From contig JAUMWV010000010.1 in NCBI GenBank assembly GCA_030529455.1, positions 1 through 47,160 on the forward strand: a DNA stretch of 47,160 nucleotides, read 5' to 3'. Origin of the DNA: Propionibacteriaceae bacterium (GTDB taxonomy: Bacteria; Actinomycetota; Actinomycetes; Propionibacteriales; Propionibacteriaceae). The position numbers and the translations under genes were made by a program. This document shows positions 1 through 7,412 of this stretch, piece by piece (the first letter of the stretch is position 1; each line of letters opens with the position of its first letter). The notes under the pieces were generated by a model that did no database searches, was not told the origin of the DNA, and saw nothing but the letters and a program-made list of their open reading frames with translations.

Positions 1-1
1 C

Positions 2-1138
2 TTCATCGACAAGGTCGAGAAGAAGGACGAAACGACCGTGACCATCAAGCTGAAGCACCCCTTCTCCCTGGTTGCCGAACGGCTCACCGTCGTCAAGATC
101 GTCCCCAAGGCTGCCGTCGAGAAGGACGCCAAGGCCTTCGACAAGAACCCCATCGGTTCCGGCCCCTACAAGATGACCGACAACGGCGCCGCGTCGCAGA
201 AGGTCGTCTTCGAGGCCTTCCCCGGTTACACCGGCAAGCACCCGGCCCGCGCGAAGTCGATGGTGTGGCAGATCCTGCCCGAGGACGCCACCCGCACCAA
301 CGCGCTGCAGTCCGGCACCGTGCAGGCCATCGACGCGGTCCCGGCAGCCAACCTGGCCACGCTGTCGAGCAGCAAGAAGGTTGCCGCCCAGCAAGGCTTC
401 GGCCTGCTGTTCGTGATGTTCAACTGCGGTTCGGAGCCGATGAACGACGTCCGTAACCGTCGTGCGGTCATGTACGCGCTGGACTACGAGAAGATCTGCA
501 AGACCGGCATGAGCGACCTGGCCACGCCCGCGACCTGTTTCGTGCAGAAGGAACACCCCGCCTACAAGGAGGCCAGCACGGTCTACGCGGGCAAGATGGA
601 CGAGGCCAAGAAGCTGCTCGCCGAGACCGGGCTCAAGAAGGTCCGCCTGCTCGCGTCCAACCATGGCTGGTTCTCCAACGTGCGCCCCATGATCAAGCAG
701 GCGCTGGAGGCCGCGGGCCTCGAAGTCGAGTACGAAGAGAAGAAGTCGTCCGACGTGTACGGCACCATCGACGGCAAGCCCGAGGCCTACGACATCGTCG
801 TGGCCCCAGGCGACCCCTCCGTCTTCGGTGACGACGCCGACCTGCTGCTGCGCTGGTGGTACGGCGGCGACACCTGGACCGATTCCCGGATGCACTGGAA
901 GGGCCAGGACAGCTACACCAAGGTGCAGGGGCTGCTGGACGAGGCGGGCAAGCTGACCGGTGACGACCAGAAGAAGAAGTGGCACGAGATCTTCGACGTG
1001 GTCGCCGCGGAGGTTCCGCTGTACCCGATCTTCCACCGCAAGTCCCCGACGGCGTGGGACGAGAAGTCGCTGGATGGTTTCAAGCCGATCATCGTCACCG
1101 GCCTGTCCTTCCTCGACGTGGCCTCGACCAAGAAGTAA
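2..1138 (+). CDS. ABC transporter solute-binding protein, family 5 (C-terminal part)
   Basis: This is the C-terminal 378 residues of an extracytoplasmic binding protein of the peptide/nickel/opine class (SBP family 5); the frame is open to the left window edge, so signal peptide and start lie outside. Family features visible are the segment GSGPYKMTD, a run resembling AVMYALDYEKI near the middle, and a C-terminal lobe ending with PLYPIFHRKSPTAW. The protein would capture substrate outside the membrane and deliver it to the permeases encoded next. Because the operon continues into nanA and nanE, the likely substrate is a sialic acid, as for dipeptide-type sialic acid ABC systems (Haemophilus ducreyi Sat type). 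That assignment rests on context; peptide uptake remains possible. Confidence 0.88.
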   Translation, partial: FIDKVEKKDETTVTIKLKHPFSLVAERLTVVKIVPKAAVEKDAKAFDKNPIGSGPYKMTDNGAASQKVVFEAFPGYTGKHPARAKSMVWQILPEDATRTNALQSGTVQAIDAVPAANLATLSSSKKVAAQQGFGLLFVMFNCGSEPMNDVRNRRAVMYALDYEKICKTGMSDLATPATCFVQKEHPAYKEASTVYAGKMDEAKKLLAETGLKKVRLLASNHGWFSNVRPMIKQALEAAGLEVEYEEKKSSDVYGTIDGKPEAYDIVVAPGDPSVFGDDADLLLRWWYGGDTWTDSRMHWKGQDSYTKVQGLLDEAGKLTGDDQKKKWHEIFDVVAAEVPLYPIFHRKSPTAWDEKSLDGFKPIIVTGLSFLDVASTKK

Positions 1139-1149
1139 CCCCCCAGGGC

Positions 1150-1204
1150 GCGCAGGCCGGGCAAGGCACCCGCGGCAGCGGAGCTGCTGGAGCCCGGCCT
1201 GCGC
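1150..1204 (+). repeat. Large intercistronic hairpin after the binding-protein gene
   Basis: A perfect 13-bp inverted repeat (GCGCAGGCCGGGC at 1150-1162 and its complement at 1192-1204) encloses a 29-base loop that itself contains a small stem (GCAGC/GCTGC). It sits 11 bases after the stop codon and has no following T run, so it is more likely an mRNA-stabilising or partial-attenuation element than a complete terminator. Confidence 0.7.
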
Positions 1205-1249
1205 CGGTCCCATGCCGGGCGATGCCTCCTCGACCCGATTCCCTCCGGT

Positions 1250-1270
1250 GGCCGTCACCGACTGACGGCC
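1250..1270 (+). repeat. Second intercistronic hairpin before the permease gene
   Basis: GGCCGTCA (1250-1257) and TGACGGCC (1263-1270) form a perfect 8-bp stem with a 5-base loop, about 46 bases before the permease start codon. Together with the upstream hairpin it occupies most of the 177-base gap in an otherwise tightly packed operon. Confidence 0.6.
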
Positions 1271-1315
1271 GGTTCGCCGGGAGCGGCGAATGCTGTTCCA
1301 AAGGAGTAACTTTCC

Positions 1316-2281
1316 GTGTCCAATCTGATCCGCCTGCTCGGTAGGCGACTCCTTGCGCTGCCGGTCATGGTGCTGGGCGTGACCCTCCTGGTGTTCATCA
1401 TCATGGGTTTCTCCAGCGCCGACCCGGCGCGCCTCACCCTCGGCGAGAGCGCCAGCGCCGAAGCACTTGAGCAATGGCGGGCCGAGCGCGGCCTCGACGA
1501 TCCGTTGTTCGTCCGGTTCGGCCGCTACCTCGCAGGGCTCGTGCAGGGCGACCTCGGGTCGTCCTTCCAGGGGGAGAGCATCAACTCGATGGTCTCCAAC
1601 AACTTCCCCGTGACGCTGCAGCTCACCTTCATCGGCCTGACCGTCGCGGTCGTGCTGTCGCTGGTGCTGGGCGTGGTCGCCGCCCTCTACCGCGACCGCT
1701 GGCCCGACCAGGTCATCCGGGTCTTCTCGATCGCCTGCCTCGCCACCCCCTCCTTCTGGCTTGCGCTGCTGCTCATCCAGGCTTTCAGCAACATCCCCGG
1801 CGGCCTGGGCTGGTTCCCCGCGGTCGTCACCGACTGGGTCTGGTTCTCCGCCGACCCGGGTGCCTACGCGCGGCAGGTCGCGTTGCCCGCCTTCGCGCTA
1901 GGGGTCCCGGTCGCGGGTTCGCTCACCCGGGTCGTCCGCACCGCCATGGTGGAGGAACTCGACAAGGACTACGTGCGTACCGCCATCGGGGCGGGCATCC
2001 CGAAACCCGTCGTCATCGCCCGCAACGTGCTGCGCAACGCGCTCATCACCCCGCTGACCGTGCTCGGCCTGAGGATCGGCTACCTCATGGGTGGCGCCGT
2101 CGTCATTGAGATGATCTTCAACATCCAGGGCATGGGTCAGCTCATCTTCCAGGGCATCACGCGCAACGACGTGCCGATCGTCCAAGGCGTGACGATCACC
2201 GTCGCCGTGGCCTTCATCATCATCAACATGGTGGTCGACCTGCTCTACGTTCTGGTCAACCCCCGGATCAGGAGCATCTGA
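1316..2281 (+). CDS. ABC transporter permease, DppB type
   Basis: This 321-aa polytopic protein matches the first permease of dipeptide-type importers. It has an N-terminal membrane helix (residues about 10-30), a periplasmic stretch with the family pattern GLDDPLFVRFGRY and GDLGSSF, then five helices with the EAA loop near DYVRTAIGAGIPKPVV, which contacts the ATPase. The GTG start at 1316 follows a good GGAG ribosome site at 1303-1306. The stop overlaps the next gene's ATG by one base (TGATG), so the two are probably translationally coupled. It would form the heterodimeric channel with the permease half of the next protein. Confidence 0.92.
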   Translation: MSNLIRLLGRRLLALPVMVLGVTLLVFIIMGFSSADPARLTLGESASAEALEQWRAERGLDDPLFVRFGRYLAGLVQGDLGSSFQGESINSMVSNNFPVTLQLTFIGLTVAVVLSLVLGVVAALYRDRWPDQVIRVFSIACLATPSFWLALLLIQAFSNIPGGLGWFPAVVTDWVWFSADPGAYARQVALPAFALGVPVAGSLTRVVRTAMVEELDKDYVRTAIGAGIPKPVVIARNVLRNALITPLTVLGLRIGYLMGGAVVIEMIFNIQGMGQLIFQGITRNDVPIVQGVTITVAVAFIIINMVVDLLYVLVNPRIRSI

Positions 2282-4365
2282 TGCTGTCGGCCGAATCCCG
2301 CCGGAAACTCACCACCCCCGGGCTGCGCCTGCCCAGCCTCAGGGCGCTGCCGCTCGGCTCCAGGATTACCCTCGGTGTGCTCGCCGTCATGGTCCTGCTG
2401 GCGCTGTTCGCCCCGCTGATCGCGCGCTACTCGCCCCACGCGACGGGCCTCGTCCCGCCGGACCAGGTGGTCTACAACGAGATCGTCATTGAGGGCATCG
2501 GAACCCAGCGCGTGCCGGACAACTCCGTGCCGCCGAGCTCCACCTTCTGGTTCGGAACCGACGATTCCGGACGTGACGTGTTCTCTCGCATCGTCTACGG
2601 CGCCCGCGTGTCGCTAATCGTCGGCCTGACCGCGACGGGCCTGGCCCTGGCCTGCGCGGCGGTGCTGGGCTCCATCGCGGCGACCGCCCGCAAGTGGGTG
2701 TCCGAACTGCTCATGCGCGTCCTCGACATCATCATGAGCTTCCCCGGCATCGCGCTCGCCGCGGTGCTGGTGACCGCACTGTCGTCGCGGCTGCCGATCC
2801 TGCCGGTGGTCATCATCTCCATCGCCTTCCTCTACATCCCCCAGCTCACCCGGGTCGTGAGGGCCAACGTGCTGAGCCAGTTCGGGGAGGACTATGTCGC
2901 GGCGTCCAAGGTCATGGGGGCGGGCACGGCCTGGATTCTGCTCAAACACGTCGCCCGTAACTGTGTGGCCCCGATCATGGTGTTCGCCACGGTGCTCGTC
3001 GCGGACGCGATCGTGTTCGAGGCCTCGCTGTCGTTCATCGGCACCGGCATCACCAGTGTGAACACCCCCACCTGGGGCAACATGCTCAGCGAAGGCAAGG
3101 CGCTGCTGCTGTCGGGCCACTGGTGGACGACCTTCTTCCCCGGCCTGTTCATCCTCATCACCACGCTCAGCCTCAACGTGCTGAGCGAGGGGCTCACCGA
3201 CGCGCTCGCGGCGCCGCGCGCCCGGGTCAAGGCCGACGTCGAGGCCGACGAGGCCAGGATGGCCGCCGCGGGTTCCGTCGCCGAAGCCATTGTGGCCGCC
3301 CACACCTCGCAGGCGGCCAGCCTGCAGTCGAGGCTCGCGGCGCTGCGCGAGGCCGAACTGGCTCGCGACGACCGGCTGGTGCTCGCCGACCCGGATGTCG
3401 AACCGCTCCTGGAGGTCCGCAATCTGTCGATTTCCTTCCCCGGCGCCCACGGCGACGTGCGGATCGTCGACAACATCTCGTTCACGGTCCGCCCGGGCGA
3501 GACCATGGGGCTGGTTGGGGAGTCCGGCTGTGGCAAGTCCATCACCGCGATGGCGATCATGGGGTTGTTGCCCGACACCGCGCGCTTCGAGGGCGAGATC
3601 CGCTACAAGGGCCGCAACGTGCTCGACCTCGACCCGAAGTCCCGCAACGCGCTGCGCGGGCATGAGATGAGCATGATCTACCAGGACGCGCTGAGCTCGC
3701 TCAACCCGTCCATGCTGATCCGGGCCCAGTTCAAACAACTCACCCGGCGGGGCGGCCAGCGCAGCGCCGAGGAACTCCTGGAACTGGTCGGCCTCGACCC
3801 GGTCCGCACCCTGAAGTCCTACCCGCACGAGCTTTCGGGCGGGCAGCGGCAGCGCGTCCTCATCGCGATGGCGCTCACCCGCAACCCCGGCCTGGTCATC
3901 GCCGACGAGCCGACCACGGCGCTGGACGTCACGGTGCAGGCCCAGGTGGTCGACCTGCTCAACGAGCTGCGGGAGAAGCTGGGGTTCGCGATGGTGTTCG
4001 TGAGCCACGACCTGGCGTTGGTCGCCAAGGTCGCCCACCGGATCACCGTCATGTACGCCGGGCAGGTCGTGGAGCAGGCCCCGACCAGGGAACTGCTCAT
4101 CGACCCCACCCACGAATACACCCGCGGGTTGCTGGGCGCGGTGCTGTCCATCGAGTCGGGGGAGGGGCGCCTGCACCAGGTGCCCGGCGTCGTGCCCAGC
4201 CCGCGCGAGTTCGTCCCGGGCGACCGGTTCGCCCCACGCTCCTCGCACCCCGGCGTTGGCCTGGACGAGAAGCCGACGCTGCGTCCGGTGTCCGATGGTG
4301 CCGACCACGTCTATGCCAGTACGGACGCGCTGGTCGCGGCGCTGAACGAGGAGGGGAAACGATGA
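2281..4365 (+). CDS. ABC transporter permease-ATPase fusion (DppC-DppD type)
   Basis: This 694-aa protein joins two components that are usually separate. Residues about 1-320 are a DppC-type permease: first helix near 25-48, the motif WFGTDDSGRDVFSR, and the EAA loop in EDYVAASKVMGAGTAW. A charged, Ala-rich linker of about 60 residues (about 320-380) follows. The C-terminal half is an oligopeptide-type ATPase with Walker A GESGCGKS near 413-420, signature LSGGQRQR near 517 and Walker B LVIADEPT near 538, ending in the family's substrate-class C-terminal extension (GVVPSPREF). Such fusions are known in actinobacteria. It ends in a 4-base ATGA overlap with the second ATPase gene. Confidence 0.92.
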   Translation: MLSAESRRKLTTPGLRLPSLRALPLGSRITLGVLAVMVLLALFAPLIARYSPHATGLVPPDQVVYNEIVIEGIGTQRVPDNSVPPSSTFWFGTDDSGRDVFSRIVYGARVSLIVGLTATGLALACAAVLGSIAATARKWVSELLMRVLDIIMSFPGIALAAVLVTALSSRLPILPVVIISIAFLYIPQLTRVVRANVLSQFGEDYVAASKVMGAGTAWILLKHVARNCVAPIMVFATVLVADAIVFEASLSFIGTGITSVNTPTWGNMLSEGKALLLSGHWWTTFFPGLFILITTLSLNVLSEGLTDALAAPRARVKADVEADEARMAAAGSVAEAIVAAHTSQAASLQSRLAALREAELARDDRLVLADPDVEPLLEVRNLSISFPGAHGDVRIVDNISFTVRPGETMGLVGESGCGKSITAMAIMGLLPDTARFEGEIRYKGRNVLDLDPKSRNALRGHEMSMIYQDALSSLNPSMLIRAQFKQLTRRGGQRSAEELLELVGLDPVRTLKSYPHELSGGQRQRVLIAMALTRNPGLVIADEPTTALDVTVQAQVVDLLNELREKLGFAMVFVSHDLALVAKVAHRITVMYAGQVVEQAPTRELLIDPTHEYTRGLLGAVLSIESGEGRLHQVPGVVPSPREFVPGDRFAPRSSHPGVGLDEKPTLRPVSDGADHVYASTDALVAALNEEGKR

Positions 4366-5147
4366 CCACCCCAGTCATTGAGCTGCGGGACGTCCACGTG
4401 GTGCACAAGGCGCGCACCGGTGGGTTATTCCGCCCCGATCGGGTCCACGCCGTCAACGGGGTCAGCCTCAGCGTCCACAAGGGCGAGACGGTCGGCATCG
4501 TGGGGGAGTCGGGCTGCGGCAAATCCACCACCGCGAAGGTCATGGTGGGGTTGCAGCCCGTCACCTCCGGCGAGGTGCTGTACTTCGGCGAGCGCATGCA
4601 CCTCAATGGCGCCGGACGTAAGAAGCTGGGCCGGGCGGTGTCGGTGGTGTTCCAGGACCCCGCGACGGCGCTGAACCCCCGCATGATCGTCCGGGACGCG
4701 CTCATGGACCCGTTCAAGGTGCACGGCATCGGGAACGCCGCCTCCCAGCTGAAACGGGTCAAGGAACTGCTGGACCTGGTTGGCCTGCCCCAGTCGGCCC
4801 TCGACGTGTTGCCCCGCCAGATTTCGGGCGGCCAGCGGCAGCGCGTCGCCATCGCCCGGGCGCTGGCTCTCGAACCGGACGTGATCATCGCCGACGAGCC
4901 GACCTCTGCCCTGGACGTCTCGGTGCGCGCCCAAGTGCTCAACCTGCTCACTGACCTCAAGGACCAGCTCGGGCTGGGCCTGGTATTCATCAGCCACGAC
5001 ATCAACACGGTCCGCTACGTGTCCGACCGGATCGCCGTGATGAATGCGGGGCAGATCGTCGAGCTGAACGAGACCCGGGAGATCTTCGGCAACCCCGCCG
5101 ACCCCTACACCCGGATGCTGCTGTCCGCCGTGCCCTCACTGCTCTAG
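4362..5147 (+). CDS. ABC transporter ATP-binding protein, DppF type
   Basis: This 261-aa ATPase is the second nucleotide-binding subunit. Walker A GESGCGKS is at residues 48-55, the Q-loop in VVFQDPATALNPRM, the signature ISGGQRQRVAIARAL in the middle, Walker B VIIADEPTSALD, and the H-switch in FISHDINTVRY. It is shorter than many DppF proteins because the C-terminal extension stops after the conserved NPADPYTRMLLSAVP. The start overlaps the fusion gene's stop (ATGA). It would pair with the ATPase half of the fusion to energise uptake. The gap to nanA is only 30 bases. Confidence 0.92.
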   Translation: MTTPVIELRDVHVVHKARTGGLFRPDRVHAVNGVSLSVHKGETVGIVGESGCGKSTTAKVMVGLQPVTSGEVLYFGERMHLNGAGRKKLGRAVSVVFQDPATALNPRMIVRDALMDPFKVHGIGNAASQLKRVKELLDLVGLPQSALDVLPRQISGGQRQRVAIARALALEPDVIIADEPTSALDVSVRAQVLNLLTDLKDQLGLGLVFISHDINTVRYVSDRIAVMNAGQIVELNETREIFGNPADPYTRMLLSAVPSLL

Positions 5148-5177
5148 ACCCAATCTCACGACAACACAAGGAAACTC

Positions 5178-6101
5178 ATGGAATTCGAAGGGATCTATCC
5201 CCCTCTCGTCACGCCGCTGACCGCTGACCGCCAGGTTGATATCGAGTCGCTGAAGCGCGTCGTCGACAACCTGATCGACGGTGGCATGGACGGCCTGTTC
5301 GTCCTCGGCTCCACGGCCGAGATGGCTTATTTCACCGATGCCCAGCGGCAGGCCATCGTGGAGTGCGTCGTCGAGCACAACGCCGGGCGGCTACCGGTGC
5401 TGGTCGGCTGCATGGACTTGACGCAGGCACGGGTCATCGAGCAGGCGAAGGCGATGAGCGCCTACGCGATCGATGGCATCGTCGTCACCGCGCCGTTCTA
5501 CGCGCTCAACTCGCCGAGCGAGATCGCCGACCACTTCCGCCTGGTCAAGGCGGCGGTCGGCGACCTGCCGGTGTTCGCCTATGACATTCCGGTGCGCATC
5601 GGCGGGGTCAAGCTGTCTCCCGAACTGCTGGTCCAACTGGGCCGCGAGGGTGTGATCCGGGGGGTGAAGGATTCCTCGGGTAACGACGTGGCCTTCCGCA
5701 GACTGGTCATGCTGAACGCGGACGCGGGCCACCCGCTGGCGTGTTTCACCGGTCACGAGTGCGTCAACGACGGCATGCTGCTGCTCGGTGCCGACGGCCA
5801 GGTGCCGGGCTACGCCAACGTTGACCCCCACCGCTACACCGCGATGACCAGGGCGGCGAAAGCCGGAGACTGGGCCGAGGCGCGCCGGATTCAGGACGAG
5901 ATTTGCCGCGGATTCGAGATCGTCTACGTCGCCCAGGGCCGTGGCGGCGACAACGGCGGGGTCGGTGCGTTCAAGGTCGCCATGCAGCAACTGGGCATCA
6001 TCGAGTGCGCCGTGCAGTCGGCCCCAATGCCGGAGTTCACGCCAGAGGAACAGGCGGCGATCCGCGAGATCCTCCTTGGCGTCGGCCTGCTGGAGGCGTG
6101 A
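5178..6101 (+). CDS. nanA: N-acetylneuraminate lyase family protein (DHDPS superfamily)
   Basis: This 307-aa class I aldolase barrel would cleave N-acetylneuraminate to N-acetylmannosamine and pyruvate in the cytoplasm. The GST-A-E motif near residue 45, a catalytic-type Tyr near 135 (AYDIPVR) and the Schiff-base Lys at about 164 (GVKDSSG) are all present. The superfamily also includes dihydrodipicolinate synthase and other 2-keto acid aldolases. The choice of nanA rests on the neighbours: a transporter upstream and nanE overlapping downstream. An AAGGAA ribosome site precedes the ATG. A more divergent aldolase specificity cannot be excluded by eye. Confidence 0.82.
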   Translation: MEFEGIYPPLVTPLTADRQVDIESLKRVVDNLIDGGMDGLFVLGSTAEMAYFTDAQRQAIVECVVEHNAGRLPVLVGCMDLTQARVIEQAKAMSAYAIDGIVVTAPFYALNSPSEIADHFRLVKAAVGDLPVFAYDIPVRIGGVKLSPELLVQLGREGVIRGVKDSSGNDVAFRRLVMLNADAGHPLACFTGHECVNDGMLLLGADGQVPGYANVDPHRYTAMTRAAKAGDWAEARRIQDEICRGFEIVYVAQGRGGDNGGVGAFKVAMQQLGIIECAVQSAPMPEFTPEEQAAIREILLGVGLLEA

Positions 6102-6766
6102 TGCTGGACGCGCTGAAGGGGCGGCTGATCGCGTCCTGCCAGGCCTATCCGGGGGAACCGATGCGTGACCCGGACACTATGCGCCGGGTGGCGCAATCCT
6201 GCGTGATCGGTGGAGCGGCGGCGATCCGGGCCCAGGGCCTGGCCGACGTGCAGCTCATCAAGGCCGCGGTCGAGGTTCCGGTCATTGGGCTGTGGAAGGA
6301 CGGCAAGGAAGGGGTGTTCATCACCCCAACGTTGGAGCACGCGGTGGCGGTCGCGGCGGTCGGCGCCGACATCGTGGCGATCGACGCGACCCTGCGTCCC
6401 CGGCCCGATGGGTTGACCTTCACCGAGACCGTCCGCCGCTTCCGGGAGAGGTGCCCGGGCGTGCTGGTCATGGCCGACTGCGACGGCGTGGAATCGGCGA
6501 AGGTGGCTCAGGGGGTGGGGGTTGACCTCCTCGGCACCACCCTGGCCGGGTACACCGACGTCCGGCCCAAGACGACCGGGCCCGACCTGGACCTGCTCAC
6601 CGAGATCGCCGGGTTCGCCGAGGTCCCGCTGATCGCCGAGGGACGCATCCACACCCCCCAGCAGGCCCGCCAGGCGCTGGACGCGGGCGCCGACGCAGTC
6701 GTCGTCGGCACCGCTATCACGCACCCGGCGACCATCACCGGGTGGTTCGTGGACGCCCTGGCCTGA
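6101..6766 (+). CDS. nanE: N-acetylmannosamine-6-phosphate 2-epimerase
   Basis: This 221-aa TIM-barrel enzyme converts ManNAc-6-phosphate to GlcNAc-6-phosphate, feeding sialic acid carbon into amino sugar catabolism. Family motifs are the ITPT stretch after WKDG (Lys at residue 66, matching the known catalytic lysine position), DATLRPRP, LLGTTLAGYT and LIAEGRIHTP. The frame stays open upstream inside nanA, but the proper start is the ATG at 6101, which overlaps the nanA stop (TGATG). A ManNAc kinase (nanK), needed between NanA and NanE, is not in the window and may lie upstream. Confidence 0.9.
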   Translation: MLDALKGRLIASCQAYPGEPMRDPDTMRRVAQSCVIGGAAAIRAQGLADVQLIKAAVEVPVIGLWKDGKEGVFITPTLEHAVAVAAVGADIVAIDATLRPRPDGLTFTETVRRFRERCPGVLVMADCDGVESAKVAQGVGVDLLGTTLAGYTDVRPKTTGPDLDLLTEIAGFAEVPLIAEGRIHTPQQARQALDAGADAVVVGTAITHPATITGWFVDALA

Positions 6767-6806
6767 GCCGCGTCACGGTGGCTGGGGGCCGCCCAGGGCG
6801 GGCCGA

Positions 6807-7412
6807 TCAGGAACTCAGCGGGGGAAGGCGCCAGGTGCTCGTCGGCGAGGGTTTGATCAGTCCCTCGACGGGGATGCTGCTTTCGCCGGTGACGAGGCTG
6901 AGCGGGGTTTCCCTTTCTGCGATCGGGAAGATCTGCCAGAAGGGGACGGCGTCGATGGGGCCGAAGCGCAGGCTGTCGCTGGCCTCCTGGCCGGTTCCGA
7001 ACGGCCGGGACAGGCCGCTGACCTCCACCCACCGGAGTATGTCCTTCGCGGGCACCGGTCTGGCCGGGGAGGCCGTCCGGGGCGTCTCCGGGGGGATGTA
7101 AGACGAGCCAGGAGAAGCGTTGCGCATCCACCCAGCCGTGTTCCGAACACGACACGGCGCCGCTGAGTACCATCCAGTGGGAGAAGCTGCCCCGCGGGTC
7201 CTGTCCGATCGTGTCGGTGTGCTCCCCGTCACGGATGGTGGTGACCTTGGTGAGCAACTCACTGACGGTGAAGGTGCACCCATTGGCCGACAGCCTCAGG
7301 ATCGGACTTTTCGAGTTCGTGGCGGTGACCGAGGGGGTATCCCAGGAGAGCACGACACGAGTGATGGGGACAGCATGGCAGGCAGGAACAGGGCGCAGAC
7401 CAGGAGTCTCAT
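6807..7412 (-). pseudogene. Frameshifted lipoprotein gene
   Basis: The gene starts with ATG at 7412, overlapping the stop of the upstream 862-aa gene (ATGA). The first frame gives a lipoprotein signal peptide, MRLLVCALFLPA followed by the lipobox LVSC, then ends at a stop. A coherent continuation (WDTPSVTATNSKSP through EHGWVDAQRFSWLVL) lies in the -1 frame, and the tail (VPAKDILRWVEVSGLSRP through the stop at 6807) is back in the first frame. The two shifts fall near 7330-7350 and near 7085-7150, where there are runs of five G (7333-7337) and six G (7090-7095). The restored product would be about 200 residues, surface-anchored and of unknown function. It is either a decaying gene or carries sequencing errors in homopolymers. 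Confidence 0.68.

Noticed and set aside
2614..4308. 564-aa open frame antisense to the permease-ATPase fusion gene
   Set aside because: Long antisense frames arise from high third-position GC; the product is His/Arg/Gly-rich with no domain, while the sense strand encodes a clear ABC protein.
6508..6806. Extension of the -1 frame of the broken lipoprotein into nanE
   Set aside because: Beyond about 7085 this frame becomes Arg/Pro-rich low-complexity sequence and is antisense to nanE; the coherent tail is in the other frame and stops at 6807.
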